DNA of 64,000 nt from Pseudalkalibacillus hwajinpoensis (GTDB taxonomy: Bacteria; Bacillota; Bacilli; Bacillales; Guptibacillaceae). A program made the translations under genes and the position numbers. This document shows, piece by piece, positions 47,941 to 58,073 of the stretch (positions are counted from its first letter, which is position 1; each line of letters begins with the position of its first letter). A model generated the notes under the pieces. It did not search any database, had not been told where the DNA came from, and saw nothing but the letters and a program-made list of their open reading frames with translations. Location: assembly GCF_015234585.1 (NCBI RefSeq), contig NZ_JADFCM010000008.1:1178001-1242000 (forward strand), given 5' to 3'.

Positions 47941-48165
47941 GTCTAACCGCCAATTTGTCGTTTCACCCCTTCGATTGAGACATAAAACGTCTCATTCTCA
48001 GGGATTCCAACGCCCTGCGGATTTAAACAGGCACACTCCGCTTTTCTTGTCTAGCTGCGTGTGCCAAATCCTTCGGTCGTTTCATCCCTTCGATTGAGAC
48101 ATAAAACGTCTCATTCTCAGGGATTCCAACGTCCTACGGATTTAAACAGGCACACTCTGCTTTTC
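47941..48165 (+). repeat. Second array of the structured repeat (two units)
   Basis: Unit 6 (47941-48046, shortened at its 5' side) and unit 7 (48047-48165, 119 nt) belong to the same family as 22574-23163: TTGTCTAGCTGC at the head, TGCTTTTC at the end. Unit 7 folds with GTGTGCC/GGCACAC, AAATCC/GGATTT, CCCT/AGGG and TGAGAC/GTCTCA around an ATAAAAC loop. From the apical stem to the end, units 6 and 7 are almost identical. Same orientation as the first array. Confidence 0.9.
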
Positions 48166-48170
48166 TGATA

Positions 48171-48179
48171 TGCTATACT
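48171..48179 (+). promoter_or_regulatory. Extended -10 promoter of mutS
   Basis: TGCTATACT (TGn-TATACT) begins 5 nt after the last repeat unit; any -35 element would fall inside the repeat (GGCACACT region). Confidence 0.55.
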
Positions 48180-48216
48180 GTTATTTGAATAGATTTAAGA
48201 TTGGTGGAGAAGAAAC

Positions 48217-50814
48217 ATGGCTCGATATACCCCGATGATGGAACAATATTTACGGATTAAGGCAGAGTACCAGGATGCCTTTTTATTTTTTCGTTTAGGC
48301 GACTTTTATGAGATGTTCTTCGAGGATGCGATGCGCGCTTCGAAGGAATTGGAGATTACATTAACGAGCAGAGATGGTGGGGGAGAAGACCGCATTCCGA
48401 TGTGTGGTGTGCCTTATCATGCTGCTGAAAACTATATATCACAGCTAGTGACAAAAGGTTATAAGATTGCGATTTGTGAACAAACAGAAGATCCGAAACA
48501 GGCGAAAGGCGTCGTTCGAAGAGAAGTCGTTCAGCTTATTACGCCAGGTACGGTGATGTCGGACCATTTAATTAAAGAAAAGGAAAATAACTACATTGTG
48601 GCCATCTCCGAATTTGATGATGAGACTTATGCGCTTGCGGCGAATGATTTAACGACAGGTGAATCGATGGCAACAATTTTAGCTGGCGATCATCATGAAG
48701 TAATCGGTGAGCTCTCGAATCTGGCCCCGCGCGAAGTCATTCTTGCGAGTGATAGTGAGGCACTTTCTACAGCGATTCAAGAGCGAATGACCGTTACCGT
48801 ATCGATTGAAGATGATGTGACGATTCCAGAATCGCTGCAGAAGTTAAGTGACCATATCGATCAGCCGAAGCTTCTTCAGGTGTTTGGCCGACTTCTTCAA
48901 TATTTGATTCGTACACAAAAGCGTTCGATGGATCATCTTCAGCCGCTTCGTCACTATCACGTTTCCCAATATATGAAACTTGATGTGAATTCCAAACGAA
49001 ACCTCGAGCTAGTGGAGACGATTCGAGATAAAAAGCGGACAGGCTCTCTCGTCTGGTTCCTTGATAGTTCAGTAACAGCAATGGGCGGACGATTACTAAA
49101 GCAGTGGGTTGAGCGCCCGCTCTTACAGCAGCGAGAAATTGAGAAGCGACAGGAGCTTGTCGAGACGTTAATGAAGCAGTTCTTTGAACGTGAGACGATT
49201 CGTGAACAGCTTCAGGGCGTCTATGACCTTGAGCGACTTGCAGGGAAAGTGGCGTTTGGAAACCTAAACGCTCGTGATCTCGTACAGTTGAGAAAATCGC
49301 TAGAGAAAATTCCAGAAATCAAGCAGGCAGTGGGATCTCTTGATAACCCATATGCGAATGAGCTTGCGGAGGAAATCCTCCCATGTGATGATCTCGTTCA
49401 GCTTCTACAGGCAGCGATTGAAGATAACCCGCCTCTTTCTGTGAAAGAAGGGCAAATGATTCGAGACGGCTATCATGCGGATCTTGATAAATACCGCGAT
49501 GCGAGTCGGAACGGCAAAGACTGGATTGCGGCCCTCCAAATGCAGGAGCGAGAGCGTACGGGGATTAAATCTCTTAAAATTGGCTACAACAAAGTATTTG
49601 GTTATTATATCGAAGTAACAAGATCAAACCTTCCGAACCTTCCAGAAGGTCGTTATGAGCGGAAACAGACGCTGTCTAATGCGGAGCGTTTTATTACCCC
49701 TGAACTAAAAGAGAAGGAAACGCTCATTTTGGAAGCGGAAGAAAAGATTGTTGATCTCGAATATAGCTTGTTTGCGAACTTGCGTGAAGAAGTGAAGACT
49801 TACATTCCTGAACTTCAGCAGCTTGCGAGGAAAATTAGTGAGCTCGACGTGCTTCAATCGTTCGCGGTTGTAAGTGAAGAAAATCGCTTCACTAAGCCAG
49901 TCTTCTCCAAAGAACGTAAAGTGGCTGTTGAAGGTGGACGTCACCCAGTCGTTGAGAAAATGTTAAAAGGCCGAGAGTATGTGGCAAACGACGTGATGAT
50001 GGATCGCGATCGTGAAATCCTCTTAATTACAGGTCCTAACATGAGTGGTAAAAGTACGTACATGCGCCAGCTCGCCCTGATTTCGATCCTTGGGCAGATT
50101 GGTTGCTTCGTACCAGCGGAATCCGCTGTGCTCCCTGTATTTGATCAAATCTTTACGCGAATCGGTGCAGCAGATGACCTTGCAGCTGGTCAAAGTACGT
50201 TTATGGTGGAAATGCTTGAAGCGAACTACGCCATTACGCGTGCTACGCAAGATAGCTTGATATTACTTGATGAGATTGGTCGCGGAACGTCAACGTATGA
50301 CGGCATGGCGCTTGCGCAGTCAATTATTGAATATGTGCATAGTGAAGTAAGAGCAAAGACACTGTTCTCAACGCACTATCATGAGCTAACAACGCTTGAA
50401 GAAGACCTTGATCGCGTAAAAAATGTTCACGTTAAAGCGGTTGAAGAGAAGGGGAGAGTTGTTTTCCTTCATCGCGTTCATGATGGATCCGCTGATAAAA
50501 GTTACGGTATTCACGTGGCGCAGCTTGCCAATTTACCTGATGCGCTCATTCAGCGTGCAGAAGCGATATTAGCTGAGTTTGAGGCAGAGCCTGGCGCTCC
50601 AAAAATCCCTGTAGAGAAAAAAGAAACGGTCGAAGTCAAAGAAGATGATGCGCAGCTTGCTTTCTTTGATCAAGCAGAGGAAAAGAAGAAGCCAGCACGA
50701 TCGTCCGGTGAGAAAGCGATTCTAGATCGCTTGAAGTCTGTGGATATTATGGAAATGACGCCGATGGACGCGATCAATACACTATATGAATTAAAGAAGC
50801 AGTTAAAGTCGTAG
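48217..50814 (+). CDS. mutS: DNA mismatch repair protein MutS
   Basis: Mismatch recognition ATPase, 865 residues. N-terminal mismatch-binding motif [11 protein letters not shown] (Phe-x-Glu), connector, lever and clamp domains, then ATPase with Walker [14 protein letters not shown], Walker [17 protein letters not shown] and STHYHEL. The C-terminus carries AQLAFFD, a QxxLFF-like beta-clamp-binding peptide. It is followed by mutL after 16 nt. Confidence 0.98.
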   Translation: MARYTPMMEQYLRIKAEYQDAFLFFRLGDFYEMFFEDAMRASKELEITLTSRDGGGEDRIPMCGVPYHAAENYISQLVTKGYKIAICEQTEDPKQAKGVVRREVVQLITPGTVMSDHLIKEKENNYIVAISEFDDETYALAANDLTTGESMATILAGDHHEVIGELSNLAPREVILASDSEALSTAIQERMTVTVSIEDDVTIPESLQKLSDHIDQPKLLQVFGRLLQYLIRTQKRSMDHLQPLRHYHVSQYMKLDVNSKRNLELVETIRDKKRTGSLVWFLDSSVTAMGGRLLKQWVERPLLQQREIEKRQELVETLMKQFFERETIREQLQGVYDLERLAGKVAFGNLNARDLVQLRKSLEKIPEIKQAVGSLDNPYANELAEEILPCDDLVQLLQAAIEDNPPLSVKEGQMIRDGYHADLDKYRDASRNGKDWIAALQMQERERTGIKSLKIGYNKVFGYYIEVTRSNLPNLPEGRYERKQTLSNAERFITPELKEKETLILEAEEKIVDLEYSLFANLREEVKTYIPELQQLARKISELDVLQSFAVVSEENRFTKPVFSKERKVAVEGGRHPVVEKMLKGREYVANDVMMDRDREILLITGPNMSGKSTYMRQLALISILGQIGCFVPAESAVLPVFDQIFTRIGAADDLAAGQSTFMVEMLEANYAITRATQDSLILLDEIGRGTSTYDGMALAQSIIEYVHSEVRAKTLFSTHYHELTTLEEDLDRVKNVHVKAVEEKGRVVFLHRVHDGSADKSYGIHVAQLANLPDALIQRAEAILAEFEAEPGAPKIPVEKKETVEVKEDDAQLAFFDQAEEKKKPARSSGEKAILDRLKSVDIMEMTPMDAINTLYELKKQLKS

Positions 50815-50830
50815 AGAAAGGGTGAGGAAG

Positions 50831-52714
50831 ATGGGGAAGATCGTACAGCTTGATGATCAGCTTTCAAACAAAATAGCTGCCGGTGAAGTGGTGGAAAGAC
50901 CGGCCTCTGTTGTGAAGGAACTAGTGGAGAATGCAATTGATGCAGAAAGCAGTGAAATCACAATTGAAATTGAAGAGGGCGGTCTTTCCAAAATTCGCAT
51001 CGTTGATAACGGAAGTGGAATGGATGAGGAAGATTGCAAGCTCGCTTTCTTCCGTCATGCGACGAGTAAAATCAAAAATGAACGGGACTTGTTTCAGATT
51101 GAAACGCTCGGCTTCCGCGGGGAAGCTCTTCCGAGTATTGCAGCGGTGTCTCACTTAGAGTTAAAAACCTCAACAGGAGAAGCGGCTGGAACGTATGTCA
51201 AAATTGAAGCGGGTAAAGTAGCGGAATTTAAAGCAACGGATAGTCGAAAAGGAACGGAAATGACCATCACGGGCTTATTCTACAATACACCAGCTCGCTT
51301 AAAACACATGAAAACCGTTCATACGGAGCTTGCGAATGTGGCTGACGTGATTAACCGTCAGGCAATGGCTCATCCGGATATTGCGTTTCGCTTCTTTCAT
51401 AACGGGAAGAAGCTTCTGTCCACGACAGGAAATGGTGATCTGCTTCAAGTAATCGCAGCGATATATGGGTATAATACAGCACGCAAAATGCTTCCACTAC
51501 AGGCAGAAACAATTGATTTTTCTGTCAGTGGCTATGCAGCGAAGCCAGAGTTAACACGTGCGTCAAGGCAGTATATCTCGCTTGTCATCAACGGGCGCTA
51601 CATCAAGAACTTTACGATTACAAAAGGGATTCAGCAGGGATACCATACGCTTCTTCCGATCGGTCGTTATCCGATTGTCGTTCTTCATATTAAAATGAAT
51701 CCAACGCTTATTGATGTAAACGTTCATCCATCCAAATTGGAAGCGCGCATTAGTAAGGAACAGGATCTCGCACTCGCGATTGAAAATGCGATTAAAGGCA
51801 TTTTCAAGAAGATTGAACTCATCCCGGAGCAAGCTCCACCGAAGCAAAAGGAGCCTGAGACTGAGCAGCCAGCATTTCATTTTCAACATGAGGTTCGGAA
51901 TAAAGAGCCTGAGGAAGTGCCGATTAGACGTGAATGGATTCCTGAAAGAAAAGTGGAGCATTCGGATGAACAGACCGAATCATTTCCTCAACCTTTTAGC
52001 GTGAAGGAAGAGATCCAAGCAGAGCATTATGAGCCGAGACCAAGTGACGCTTCAACACATTCTAGAGAACCAGAAACGCGGGACGAGCTAGAGATGGCGA
52101 TGGACTACGTGAAGGAAACGAACAGTGATTCACGTATTCCTCCGCTTTATCCGATTGGTCAAATGCACGGAACGTATATCCTTGCTCAGAATGAGAATGG
52201 GCTGTATATTATTGATCAGCATGCGGCACAGGAGCGTATAAAGTATGAATTTTATCGTGAGAAAGTCGGCGAGATTGATCCGGTTGTACAGGAGCTTCTC
52301 GTTCCGATTACACTAGAATACAACACATCCGAGTCGGCGATTATTGATAGTCGAATTGATGACCTTGCGAAGGTTGGCGTTTTCTTAGAATCATTTGGAC
52401 CGAATAGCTATATGGTCAGCGCTCATCCCGTTTGGTTCCCAAAAGGAGCTGAACAAAATACGATTGAAGAATTGATTCAGGAGGTCGTTGATAATCGTCG
52501 GATCGACGTGAAGAAGCTGCGTGAGGAAGCGGCGATTATGATGTCGTGTAAGAAATCCATTAAAGCGAACCGTCATTTACGTGATGATGAAGTGTTCACG
52601 CTTCTTGAAACGCTCAGGCAGTCCATTGATCCGTACACGTGTCCACACGGTCGTCCGATTATCATTCATTACTCCACGTATGAGATGGAGAAGATGTTTA
52701 AGAGAGTGATGTAA
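50831..52714 (+). CDS. mutL: DNA mismatch repair protein MutL
   Basis: 627-residue GHKL ATPase ([32 protein letters not shown]) with a variable acidic linker (about residues 340-430) and an endonuclease C-terminal domain: [15 protein letters not shown]-like [11 protein letters not shown] and [12 protein letters not shown], the metal-binding motifs of nicking MutL proteins. ATG 50831 (MGKIVQLDD) matches homologues; GTG 50822 is the alternative. Confidence 0.96.
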   Translation: MGKIVQLDDQLSNKIAAGEVVERPASVVKELVENAIDAESSEITIEIEEGGLSKIRIVDNGSGMDEEDCKLAFFRHATSKIKNERDLFQIETLGFRGEALPSIAAVSHLELKTSTGEAAGTYVKIEAGKVAEFKATDSRKGTEMTITGLFYNTPARLKHMKTVHTELANVADVINRQAMAHPDIAFRFFHNGKKLLSTTGNGDLLQVIAAIYGYNTARKMLPLQAETIDFSVSGYAAKPELTRASRQYISLVINGRYIKNFTITKGIQQGYHTLLPIGRYPIVVLHIKMNPTLIDVNVHPSKLEARISKEQDLALAIENAIKGIFKKIELIPEQAPPKQKEPETEQPAFHFQHEVRNKEPEEVPIRREWIPERKVEHSDEQTESFPQPFSVKEEIQAEHYEPRPSDASTHSREPETRDELEMAMDYVKETNSDSRIPPLYPIGQMHGTYILAQNENGLYIIDQHAAQERIKYEFYREKVGEIDPVVQELLVPITLEYNTSESAIIDSRIDDLAKVGVFLESFGPNSYMVSAHPVWFPKGAEQNTIEELIQEVVDNRRIDVKKLREEAAIMMSCKKSIKANRHLRDDEVFTLLETLRQSIDPYTCPHGRPIIIHYSTYEMEKMFKRVM

Positions 52715-52747
52715 CGAGCACAATGAGAAAAGAATGCAGGAAAGTGC

Positions 52748-53692
52748 GTGAGAATCATGAATAAAGAAAAACTAGTGACCGTTCTCGGTCCGACCGCCGT
52801 AGGGAAAACAAAGACGAGCATTGAGCTTGCGAAAGCGCTCGACGGTGAAATCATTAGCGGCGACTCGATGCAAATATACCGCGGTATGGATATCGGAACG
52901 GCGAAAGTAACAGAAGATGAAATGGAGGGCATCCCTCATTATCTCATTGATATTAAGCAGCCTACAGAAAGCTTTTCGGCAGCGGAATTTCAGAAGCTTG
53001 CAACGGAGCTTGTGACGGATATTAATCGTCGGGGGAAGGTACCCATTATCGCTGGTGGTACAGGCCTTTACGTGAAATCCGTTACTCATCAGTATGCTTT
53101 TTCCGAAGCTAAAGAAGACTCTGAGTATCGCGAGCAGCTTGAACAGATGGCTGATAAAGAAGGACCTATCGCATTTCATGAGCGCTTAAAAGACGTTGAT
53201 CCTGTTAGCTATGAAACGATTCATCCAAACAATGTGAGAAGAGTGGTTCGAGCATTAGAAGTCTATCACGTGACGGGTGAACCAGTCTCTGCTTCTAAAG
53301 ATGCGTTACCAGAACAGTCACCTTACAATCTTGTGAATGTGGGTCTTACGATGGATCGCGATGTCCTATATGAGCGCATTAATCAACGTGTCGATCTGAT
53401 GGTAGAAGCAGGACTGCTTGAAGAAGCGCAACGTCTCTATGATGAAGGTGTACGGAACTGTCAATCTGTGCAGGCGATTGGTTACAAAGAAATCTATCGT
53501 TATTTGGAAGATCGCGTTTCGTTAGAAGATGCGATCATGGAGTTAAAACAGAATTCAAGAAGGTATGCGAAGCGTCAACTAACGTGGTTTCGCCACCAAA
53601 TGGCGATGGACTGGTACGATATGACAGAACACCGCGAAGAAAAAATTCAAGAAATCTTGAAAGTTGTTGCAGGAAAGTTAGCAGATAGCTAG
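52748..53692 (+). CDS. miaA: tRNA dimethylallyltransferase
   Basis: Prenylates A37 of tRNAs, providing the substrate of MiaB. About 314 residues with P-loop GPTAVGKTKT, the substrate motif SGDSMQIYRGMDIGTAK and AGGTGLYVKS. GTG 52748 has AGGA six nt upstream and is used here; ATG 52757 (MNKEKLVTVLG) is equally like homologues but lacks a well-placed binding site. It follows mutL and precedes hfq. Confidence 0.94.
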   Translation: MRIMNKEKLVTVLGPTAVGKTKTSIELAKALDGEIISGDSMQIYRGMDIGTAKVTEDEMEGIPHYLIDIKQPTESFSAAEFQKLATELVTDINRRGKVPIIAGGTGLYVKSVTHQYAFSEAKEDSEYREQLEQMADKEGPIAFHERLKDVDPVSYETIHPNNVRRVVRALEVYHVTGEPVSASKDALPEQSPYNLVNVGLTMDRDVLYERINQRVDLMVEAGLLEEAQRLYDEGVRNCQSVQAIGYKEIYRYLEDRVSLEDAIMELKQNSRRYAKRQLTWFRHQMAMDWYDMTEHREEKIQEILKVVAGKLADS

Positions 53693-53738
53693 AACTGTAG
53701 TTAGGGAATGCCTTTAGAGAAAAAGAGGAGGACTGACA

Positions 53739-53972
53739 ATGAAGCAGCAAATTAACATCCAGGATCAATTTCTAAACCAATTAAGAAAAGACAACGTTTT
53801 TGTAACGGTGTACCTGCTTAACGGATTCCAGCTGAAAGGGACGATCAAAGGATTTGATAATTTTACGATTATCCTTGAGTCCGATGGCAAGCAACAATTG
53901 ATTTACAAACATGCGATTTCTACTTTCGCTCCACAGCGATCAGTTGAAATAAATTTTGAATCTGACAAGTAA
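53739..53972 (+). CDS. hfq: RNA chaperone Hfq
   Basis: 77-residue Sm-like protein with Sm1 ([21 protein letters not shown]) and Sm2 containing YKHAIST. It forms a hexamer that binds sRNA and mRNA A/U-rich sequences. AGAGGAGG precedes the ATG. Usual position after miaA. Confidence 0.97.
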   Translation: MKQQINIQDQFLNQLRKDNVFVTVYLLNGFQLKGTIKGFDNFTIILESDGKQQLIYKHAISTFAPQRSVEINFESDK

Positions 53973-53977
53973 ACACA

Positions 53978-54057
53978 AAGGCCCTCGTTCTGATTGATGC
54001 AGGATGGGGGACTTTTTCATATTTAAAGGCTCTGTTAATTGAGCTAACAGAGCCTTT
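53978..54057. terminator. Two hairpins between convergent hfq and recombinase genes
   Basis: AAGGCCCTC/GGGGGACTT (53978-54012, one mismatch) with TTTTTC tail terminates hfq. AAAGGCTCTGTTA/TAACAGAGCCTTT (54025-54057), a perfect 13-bp stem, lies directly before the minus-strand gene's end and can act for both directions. Confidence 0.65.
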
Positions 54058-54059
54058 CG

Positions 54060-55040
54060 TTAAGATGAGATTTGCTTTTTCTCGATATAATCGAAGTACC
54101 GCTTCAGTGTTAGATCTGCCTTTAACCCAAACTGCATGCGAAGCTGATCAACTGAAAGATCATTTTCAATAGCTTTAATGACGCACGTTCGTCGCATATG
54201 CTGTGCGGATACGCCTTTTCGAAGTCCGGCTCTCTGTACTTCAAGGCGAATCATTTTCTGAACGGCGATTTCCGTTAACCGTTTAGGACGGTCGACTTCA
54301 TAACTCCAGCGGTACGTTTGTCGCTGAAAGTCAAATGAGACGAAGAGCGGATCATCGCTATGAAGCCTCGGTCTCACAGGCGCTGGAATCGTGTGATAGT
54401 AATCGAATAAAATTTTCTTATGCTCCGGAGTAAGGTGGACCGTTCTTTTTCCTGAAGCGGAAGTGACACCGAGTTCATTTTGCTCAAAAGAGATGTCTTT
54501 CATCGATAGCGCGCATAGCTCTTGAAGCGTGAGGCCATAGTTTAGAAAGAGGCGTGCGATGATTAAGTTTCGGTCGATCAGAAATTCACGTGCTCTAAGC
54601 TGATTGTCCGTTAAATCAGTGAGAGATACAATCGTATCAAGGAGCTTTTGTGATTCTTCCTCCTGAAGAAAGTCGGTCTCGATATAGCCTCCGTCACAAT
54701 TCGTTGGCAGGACGACTTCTTTCATAGGATTGGTCTTAGTTCGATTTAATGACATATAATAGCGATATACTTGATTCAATACAGTCATGATTCTTTTTAA
54801 CGTTCGTTCGGAATAGTGGCGTTCCAGATGCAGGTAGCGAATGTATTCCTGTAGCTGTTCCGTCGTCAGATTGCGAAAGTTTTCGAAATCTACCTTGCGA
54901 TGGATGGTTCGATACCAGACGGTGAAATCGACAAGGTCATAGCGATAGCGCCTTAGTGTAGATGCCTTGCGTCCCTTCCGTTCGAGTGACTGAAGATACT
55001 CTTCCAAGAAGTCTGGAAGTGGCTGATTGAAAAGCTCCAT
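54060..55040 (-). CDS. Degenerate tyrosine recombinase/integrase-like protein
   Basis: 326 residues, with an N-terminal SAM-like DNA-binding domain (residues 5-100) and a phage-integrase catalytic fold. The beta-strand Lys (K198), box II His and Arg (HMRR, H281 and R284) and the nucleophile-position Tyr (Y315) are present. Box I reads GLTLQEL, with Thr171 where the first catalytic Arg belongs, and FGL306 replaces the usual LGH. Strand cleavage may therefore be lost. Start at 55040 is preferred: AGAGGTGAT precedes it on the minus strand. It sits alone and convergent with hfq; no att sites or phage genes are nearby. Confidence 0.82.
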   Translation of the reverse strand: MELFNQPLPDFLEEYLQSLERKGRKASTLRRYRYDLVDFTVWYRTIHRKVDFENFRNLTTEQLQEYIRYLHLERHYSERTLKRIMTVLNQVYRYYMSLNRTKTNPMKEVVLPTNCDGGYIETDFLQEEESQKLLDTIVSLTDLTDNQLRAREFLIDRNLIIARLFLNYGLTLQELCALSMKDISFEQNELGVTSASGKRTVHLTPEHKKILFDYYHTIPAPVRPRLHSDDPLFVSFDFQRQTYRWSYEVDRPKRLTEIAVQKMIRLEVQRAGLRKGVSAQHMRRTCVIKAIENDLSVDQLRMQFGLKADLTLKRYFDYIEKKQISS

Positions 55041-55168
55041 TCGATAATCACCTCTCATTTTGTTCCATTATAACAAAATCTTTGAACATTCTGTTTTACA
55101 AAGGGTTACATGTTTTTGGGATTATTGGAAATACTATTGATAACCAAATCGAAAAGGAGCGGTTAGAC

Positions 55169-55354
55169 ATGGCCTTTTTTTCAAAACAGCAGCAAGAGCC
55201 TATTCCAGAAGTAGATACAGACGTCTGGTCTTGTTCGGGTGGAGATTGTGCTGGCTGGATGCGAGCTGATTACTCGTTCTCTGATACACCAGCATGTCCG
55301 TTATGTGGCGCTGAAATGATGAGTGAAGTTCGAAACCTCCCAGAAATCAAATGA
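55169..55354 (+). CDS. YdjO-family small zinc-ribbon protein
   Basis: 61 residues with CSGGDC and CPLCGAEM, a four-Cys zinc ribbon of the type found in cold-inducible YdjO proteins. AAAAGGAGC precedes ATG 55169; a 29-codon upstream extension is not supported. Function is unknown. It is followed 15 nt later by the next gene, and the two may be co-transcribed. Confidence 0.78.
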   Translation: MAFFSKQQQEPIPEVDTDVWSCSGGDCAGWMRADYSFSDTPACPLCGAEMMSEVRNLPEIK

Positions 55355-55369
55355 CAATGGAGGCAACAC

Positions 55370-55726
55370 ATGAATAAAATTGTCGAGAAAATCATGGATA
55401 AAGCAGAGCAGATTGTTAGTGTGACGAAAGCGGCAGGAAAAGGAAAACACGTTGCTTCCATGCAGCGCTTTTATGAAGTCTTTACTGATCTTCCGGAAGT
55501 GCAGAAGAAGGAGATCACTTATTTACGAAGTCGTTTTGTTTTATATACGCTAAGTGAAGGCGATATATTCATGAAGATGCTCGAACGCTCAGATCGCCAC
55601 GTGCTTGAAATCGATGTCGTCGAGAGCGGTGAAGTCCTTACACACTACAGGTCCTATGACGCGAAGAAGGGCGAACCGAAAATTAATATTCCTGAATCCT
55701 TTGTTGAAAGGATCGGGATTAGTTAA
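55370..55726 (+). CDS. Hypothetical protein, 118 residues
   Basis: Not recognised. Soluble and charged, without signal peptide or membrane segment. An N-terminal helical part (MNKIVEKIMDKAEQIVSVTK) is followed by a probable mixed alpha/beta part (FVLYTLSEGDIFMKMLE). A good ATG with TGGAGGC upstream and its own terminator support that it is real. Confidence 0.7.
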   Translation: MNKIVEKIMDKAEQIVSVTKAAGKGKHVASMQRFYEVFTDLPEVQKKEITYLRSRFVLYTLSEGDIFMKMLERSDRHVLEIDVVESGEVLTHYRSYDAKKGEPKINIPESFVERIGIS

Positions 55727-55750
55727 ACACTCGAAAAGAGTGTTTTTCTT
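55725..55750 (+). terminator. Intrinsic terminator after the 118-residue gene
   Basis: AAACACTC/GAGTGTTT with GAAAA loop and T-rich tail. Confidence 0.85.
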
Positions 55751-55819
55751 TTGGGCGTTTGTCACGGATTTGGGCTCAGTGCGTATACTATCGTGTGAGA
55801 TTAAAGCGAGGTGAGCATC

Positions 55820-56743
55820 GTGCAGCAATCCGTAACGCAGCGTAAAGGTCAAATTAATATCGTCCTCCGTCAAACGGAAGTTCTTCAGGAGACGGCGGAT
55901 GCCGCGCTTAGTGAAGCAACGAAAAAGCATATGCCGCTTGAACGGATTCAACAGGAGATGGAACAGTTAATCGGGTTAAAGGAAATGAAGTATTTATTAA
56001 AAGAAGTCTACGCATGGCTCTATGTAAACAAGTGTAGAGAGGAAAACGGGTTAAAACAAAATACGCAGGCCCTTCACATGATGTTTAAAGGAAACCCGGG
56101 GACTGGGAAAACAACGGTTGCCCGCCTGTTAGGAACGCTTTTCCTTGAGATGAACGTTCTTTCAAAGGGGCACCTGATCGAAGTAGAGCGAGCGGATCTT
56201 GTCGGAGAATATATTGGCCATACCGCTCAAAAAACGAGAGAGCTTGTCAAGAAAGCAAAAGGCGGCATTCTTTTTATTGATGAAGCGTATTCGCTTGCCC
56301 GTGGGGGCGAAAAGGACTTTGGAAAAGAAGCGATTGATACGCTTGTGAAGGCGATGGAAGATCATCATAAAGATTTTATCCTCATTCTTGCTGGCTATTC
56401 AGATGAAATGGAGCACTTCCTTTCGCTAAACCCAGGGCTTCCGTCTCGTTTTCCACTTGTGATTGATTTTCCGGATTATTCAAATGAACAGCTTCTTGAG
56501 ATCGCAAAGAAGATGGCGGCAGAAAGGCAGTATCGGTTCTCAAGAGAGACAGAGTGGAAATTAAAGCAGAGCTTTATCAAAAAGCGTGAGCGGGAAACAA
56601 ATGCGTTTAGCAACGGTCGGTTTGTTCGAAATATCATTGAAAAAGCGATTCGAAAACAGGCGGTTCGTTTGCTACAAGCAGACGTCATTGATCGATCGGC
56701 ACTTGAGCTTCTTTTACCAGAAGACATCCCTATAGAAGATTAA
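55820..56743 (+). CDS. spoVK: Stage V sporulation protein K (AAA ATPase)
   Basis: 307-residue CbbX/SpoVK-type AAA+ ATPase: Walker A GNPGTGKTTVARLL, pore region, Walker B GGILFIDEAYSL and a sensor segment LILAGYSDEME. It is needed for spore maturation in B. subtilis. GTG 55820 is preferred because GCGAGGTGA lies 6 nt upstream; GTG 55811 is inside that site. Confidence 0.93.
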   Translation: MQQSVTQRKGQINIVLRQTEVLQETADAALSEATKKHMPLERIQQEMEQLIGLKEMKYLLKEVYAWLYVNKCREENGLKQNTQALHMMFKGNPGTGKTTVARLLGTLFLEMNVLSKGHLIEVERADLVGEYIGHTAQKTRELVKKAKGGILFIDEAYSLARGGEKDFGKEAIDTLVKAMEDHHKDFILILAGYSDEMEHFLSLNPGLPSRFPLVIDFPDYSNEQLLEIAKKMAAERQYRFSRETEWKLKQSFIKKRERETNAFSNGRFVRNIIEKAIRKQAVRLLQADVIDRSALELLLPEDIPIED

Positions 56744-56798
56744 ATGCGCATCTGGTATGATGAGAACAGACTGATTGATAAAGGCAGGGAACGTACAT

Positions 56799-58061
56799 TT
56801 GAATAAAGAAAGAATTGAAGCAGCTGAACCAGCGATTCTAATCGGGATTCAGCTTCAAAACCAAACAGATGAACAGTTTGCATATACGATGGATGAACTG
56901 GCGGCATTAACTAAAACCGCAGGCGGTGTCGTGGAAGGCACGCTCTCACAAAAGCGGGAGCGCATTCATTCGGCGACCTTTATAGGGAAAGGGAAAGTCG
57001 AGGAGCTAGCTTCCTTAATTGAAGAAAAAGAAGCAACAATCGTTATTTTCAATAGTGAGCTCTCACCAAGTCAGCTTCGGAATTTATCAGAAGCGTTAGA
57101 CGCACGTGTGATTGATCGAACACAGCTCATCTTAGATATTTTCGCACAGCGAGCGAGATCACGAGAAGGTATGCTTCAGGTTGAGCTCGCTCAGCTTCAA
57201 TACATGCTGCCGCGCCTTGCAGGACAGGGAACCTCCTTATCAAGGCTTGGAGGCGGTATCGGGACAAGAGGTCCAGGTGAAACAAAGCTTGAGACAGATC
57301 GTCGTTACATCCGGAACCGCATCACGGATCTGAAGCGTCAGCTCGACAATACAGTTAAACACCGTGATCAGTACCGTGCGCGACGAAAGCGCAATGAAAC
57401 GCTACAAGTGGCGCTAGTTGGATATACGAACGCAGGGAAATCGACCATTTTCAATCGCCTAACAAATGCCGATTCATATGAAGAGGACAAGCTTTTCGCA
57501 ACGCTTGATCCGATGACGAGGCAGCTGAAGCTTCCGAATGGCTACAACGTACTTCTAACAGACACGGTAGGATTTATTCAGGATCTTCCGACAACGCTTG
57601 TCGCTTCGTTTAAATCAACGCTTGAAGAAGCAACAGAAGCGGATTTGATTCTTCACGTTATTGATGCCTCGCATCCTGACAGGGAGCGTCATGAAGAAAT
57701 CGTGTTAAAGCTATTAAAGGATCTGAAAGCATCTCACATTCCAGTGCTCACCGTATTTAATAAAATTGATCGCGCCGATCCGTCTGTTCAAAGCAGCGTC
57801 AATGAGCAAATTCTCATCTCAGCTCTAAAGCAAGCTGATTTGAAGAGATTGAACGACCGTTTGCAGAGCGAAGTCTTAAAGCAAATGGAATACTTCTCGA
57901 TTTCGATTAACGCCGATCAAGGTGACAAACTAGCTTACTTGCAGCGAAACACCGTTTTAATCGAACGAGAGTGGGATGAAGAGAAGGATCATTACAGATG
58001 TAAGGGATATGCCCCAGCGCATTTATACGAACGTATCATTAACGAGTGGAACAACGATTAG
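56799..58061 (+). CDS. hflX: Ribosome-associated GTPase HflX
   Basis: Ribosome-splitting/rescue GTPase (YnbA in B. subtilis), 420 residues. N-terminal HflX domain (FIGKGKVEELASLI, DRTQLILDIFAQRARSREG), the conserved GGIGTRGPGETKLE, then G domain with GYTNAGKST (G1), DTVGF (G3) and NKID (G4). The TTG at 56799 follows CAGGGA and gives MNKERIEAAEPA; TTG 56775 would add eight residues. Confidence 0.93.
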   Translation: MNKERIEAAEPAILIGIQLQNQTDEQFAYTMDELAALTKTAGGVVEGTLSQKRERIHSATFIGKGKVEELASLIEEKEATIVIFNSELSPSQLRNLSEALDARVIDRTQLILDIFAQRARSREGMLQVELAQLQYMLPRLAGQGTSLSRLGGGIGTRGPGETKLETDRRYIRNRITDLKRQLDNTVKHRDQYRARRKRNETLQVALVGYTNAGKSTIFNRLTNADSYEEDKLFATLDPMTRQLKLPNGYNVLLTDTVGFIQDLPTTLVASFKSTLEEATEADLILHVIDASHPDRERHEEIVLKLLKDLKASHIPVLTVFNKIDRADPSVQSSVNEQILISALKQADLKRLNDRLQSEVLKQMEYFSISINADQGDKLAYLQRNTVLIEREWDEEKDHYRCKGYAPAHLYERIINEWNND

Positions 58062-58073
58062 GAGTAGAAGACT

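Noticed and set aside
54060..55168. Prophage or integrative element at the recombinase
   Set aside because: No phage or conjugation genes, no direct repeats and no tRNA target nearby; flanking genes are core chromosome.
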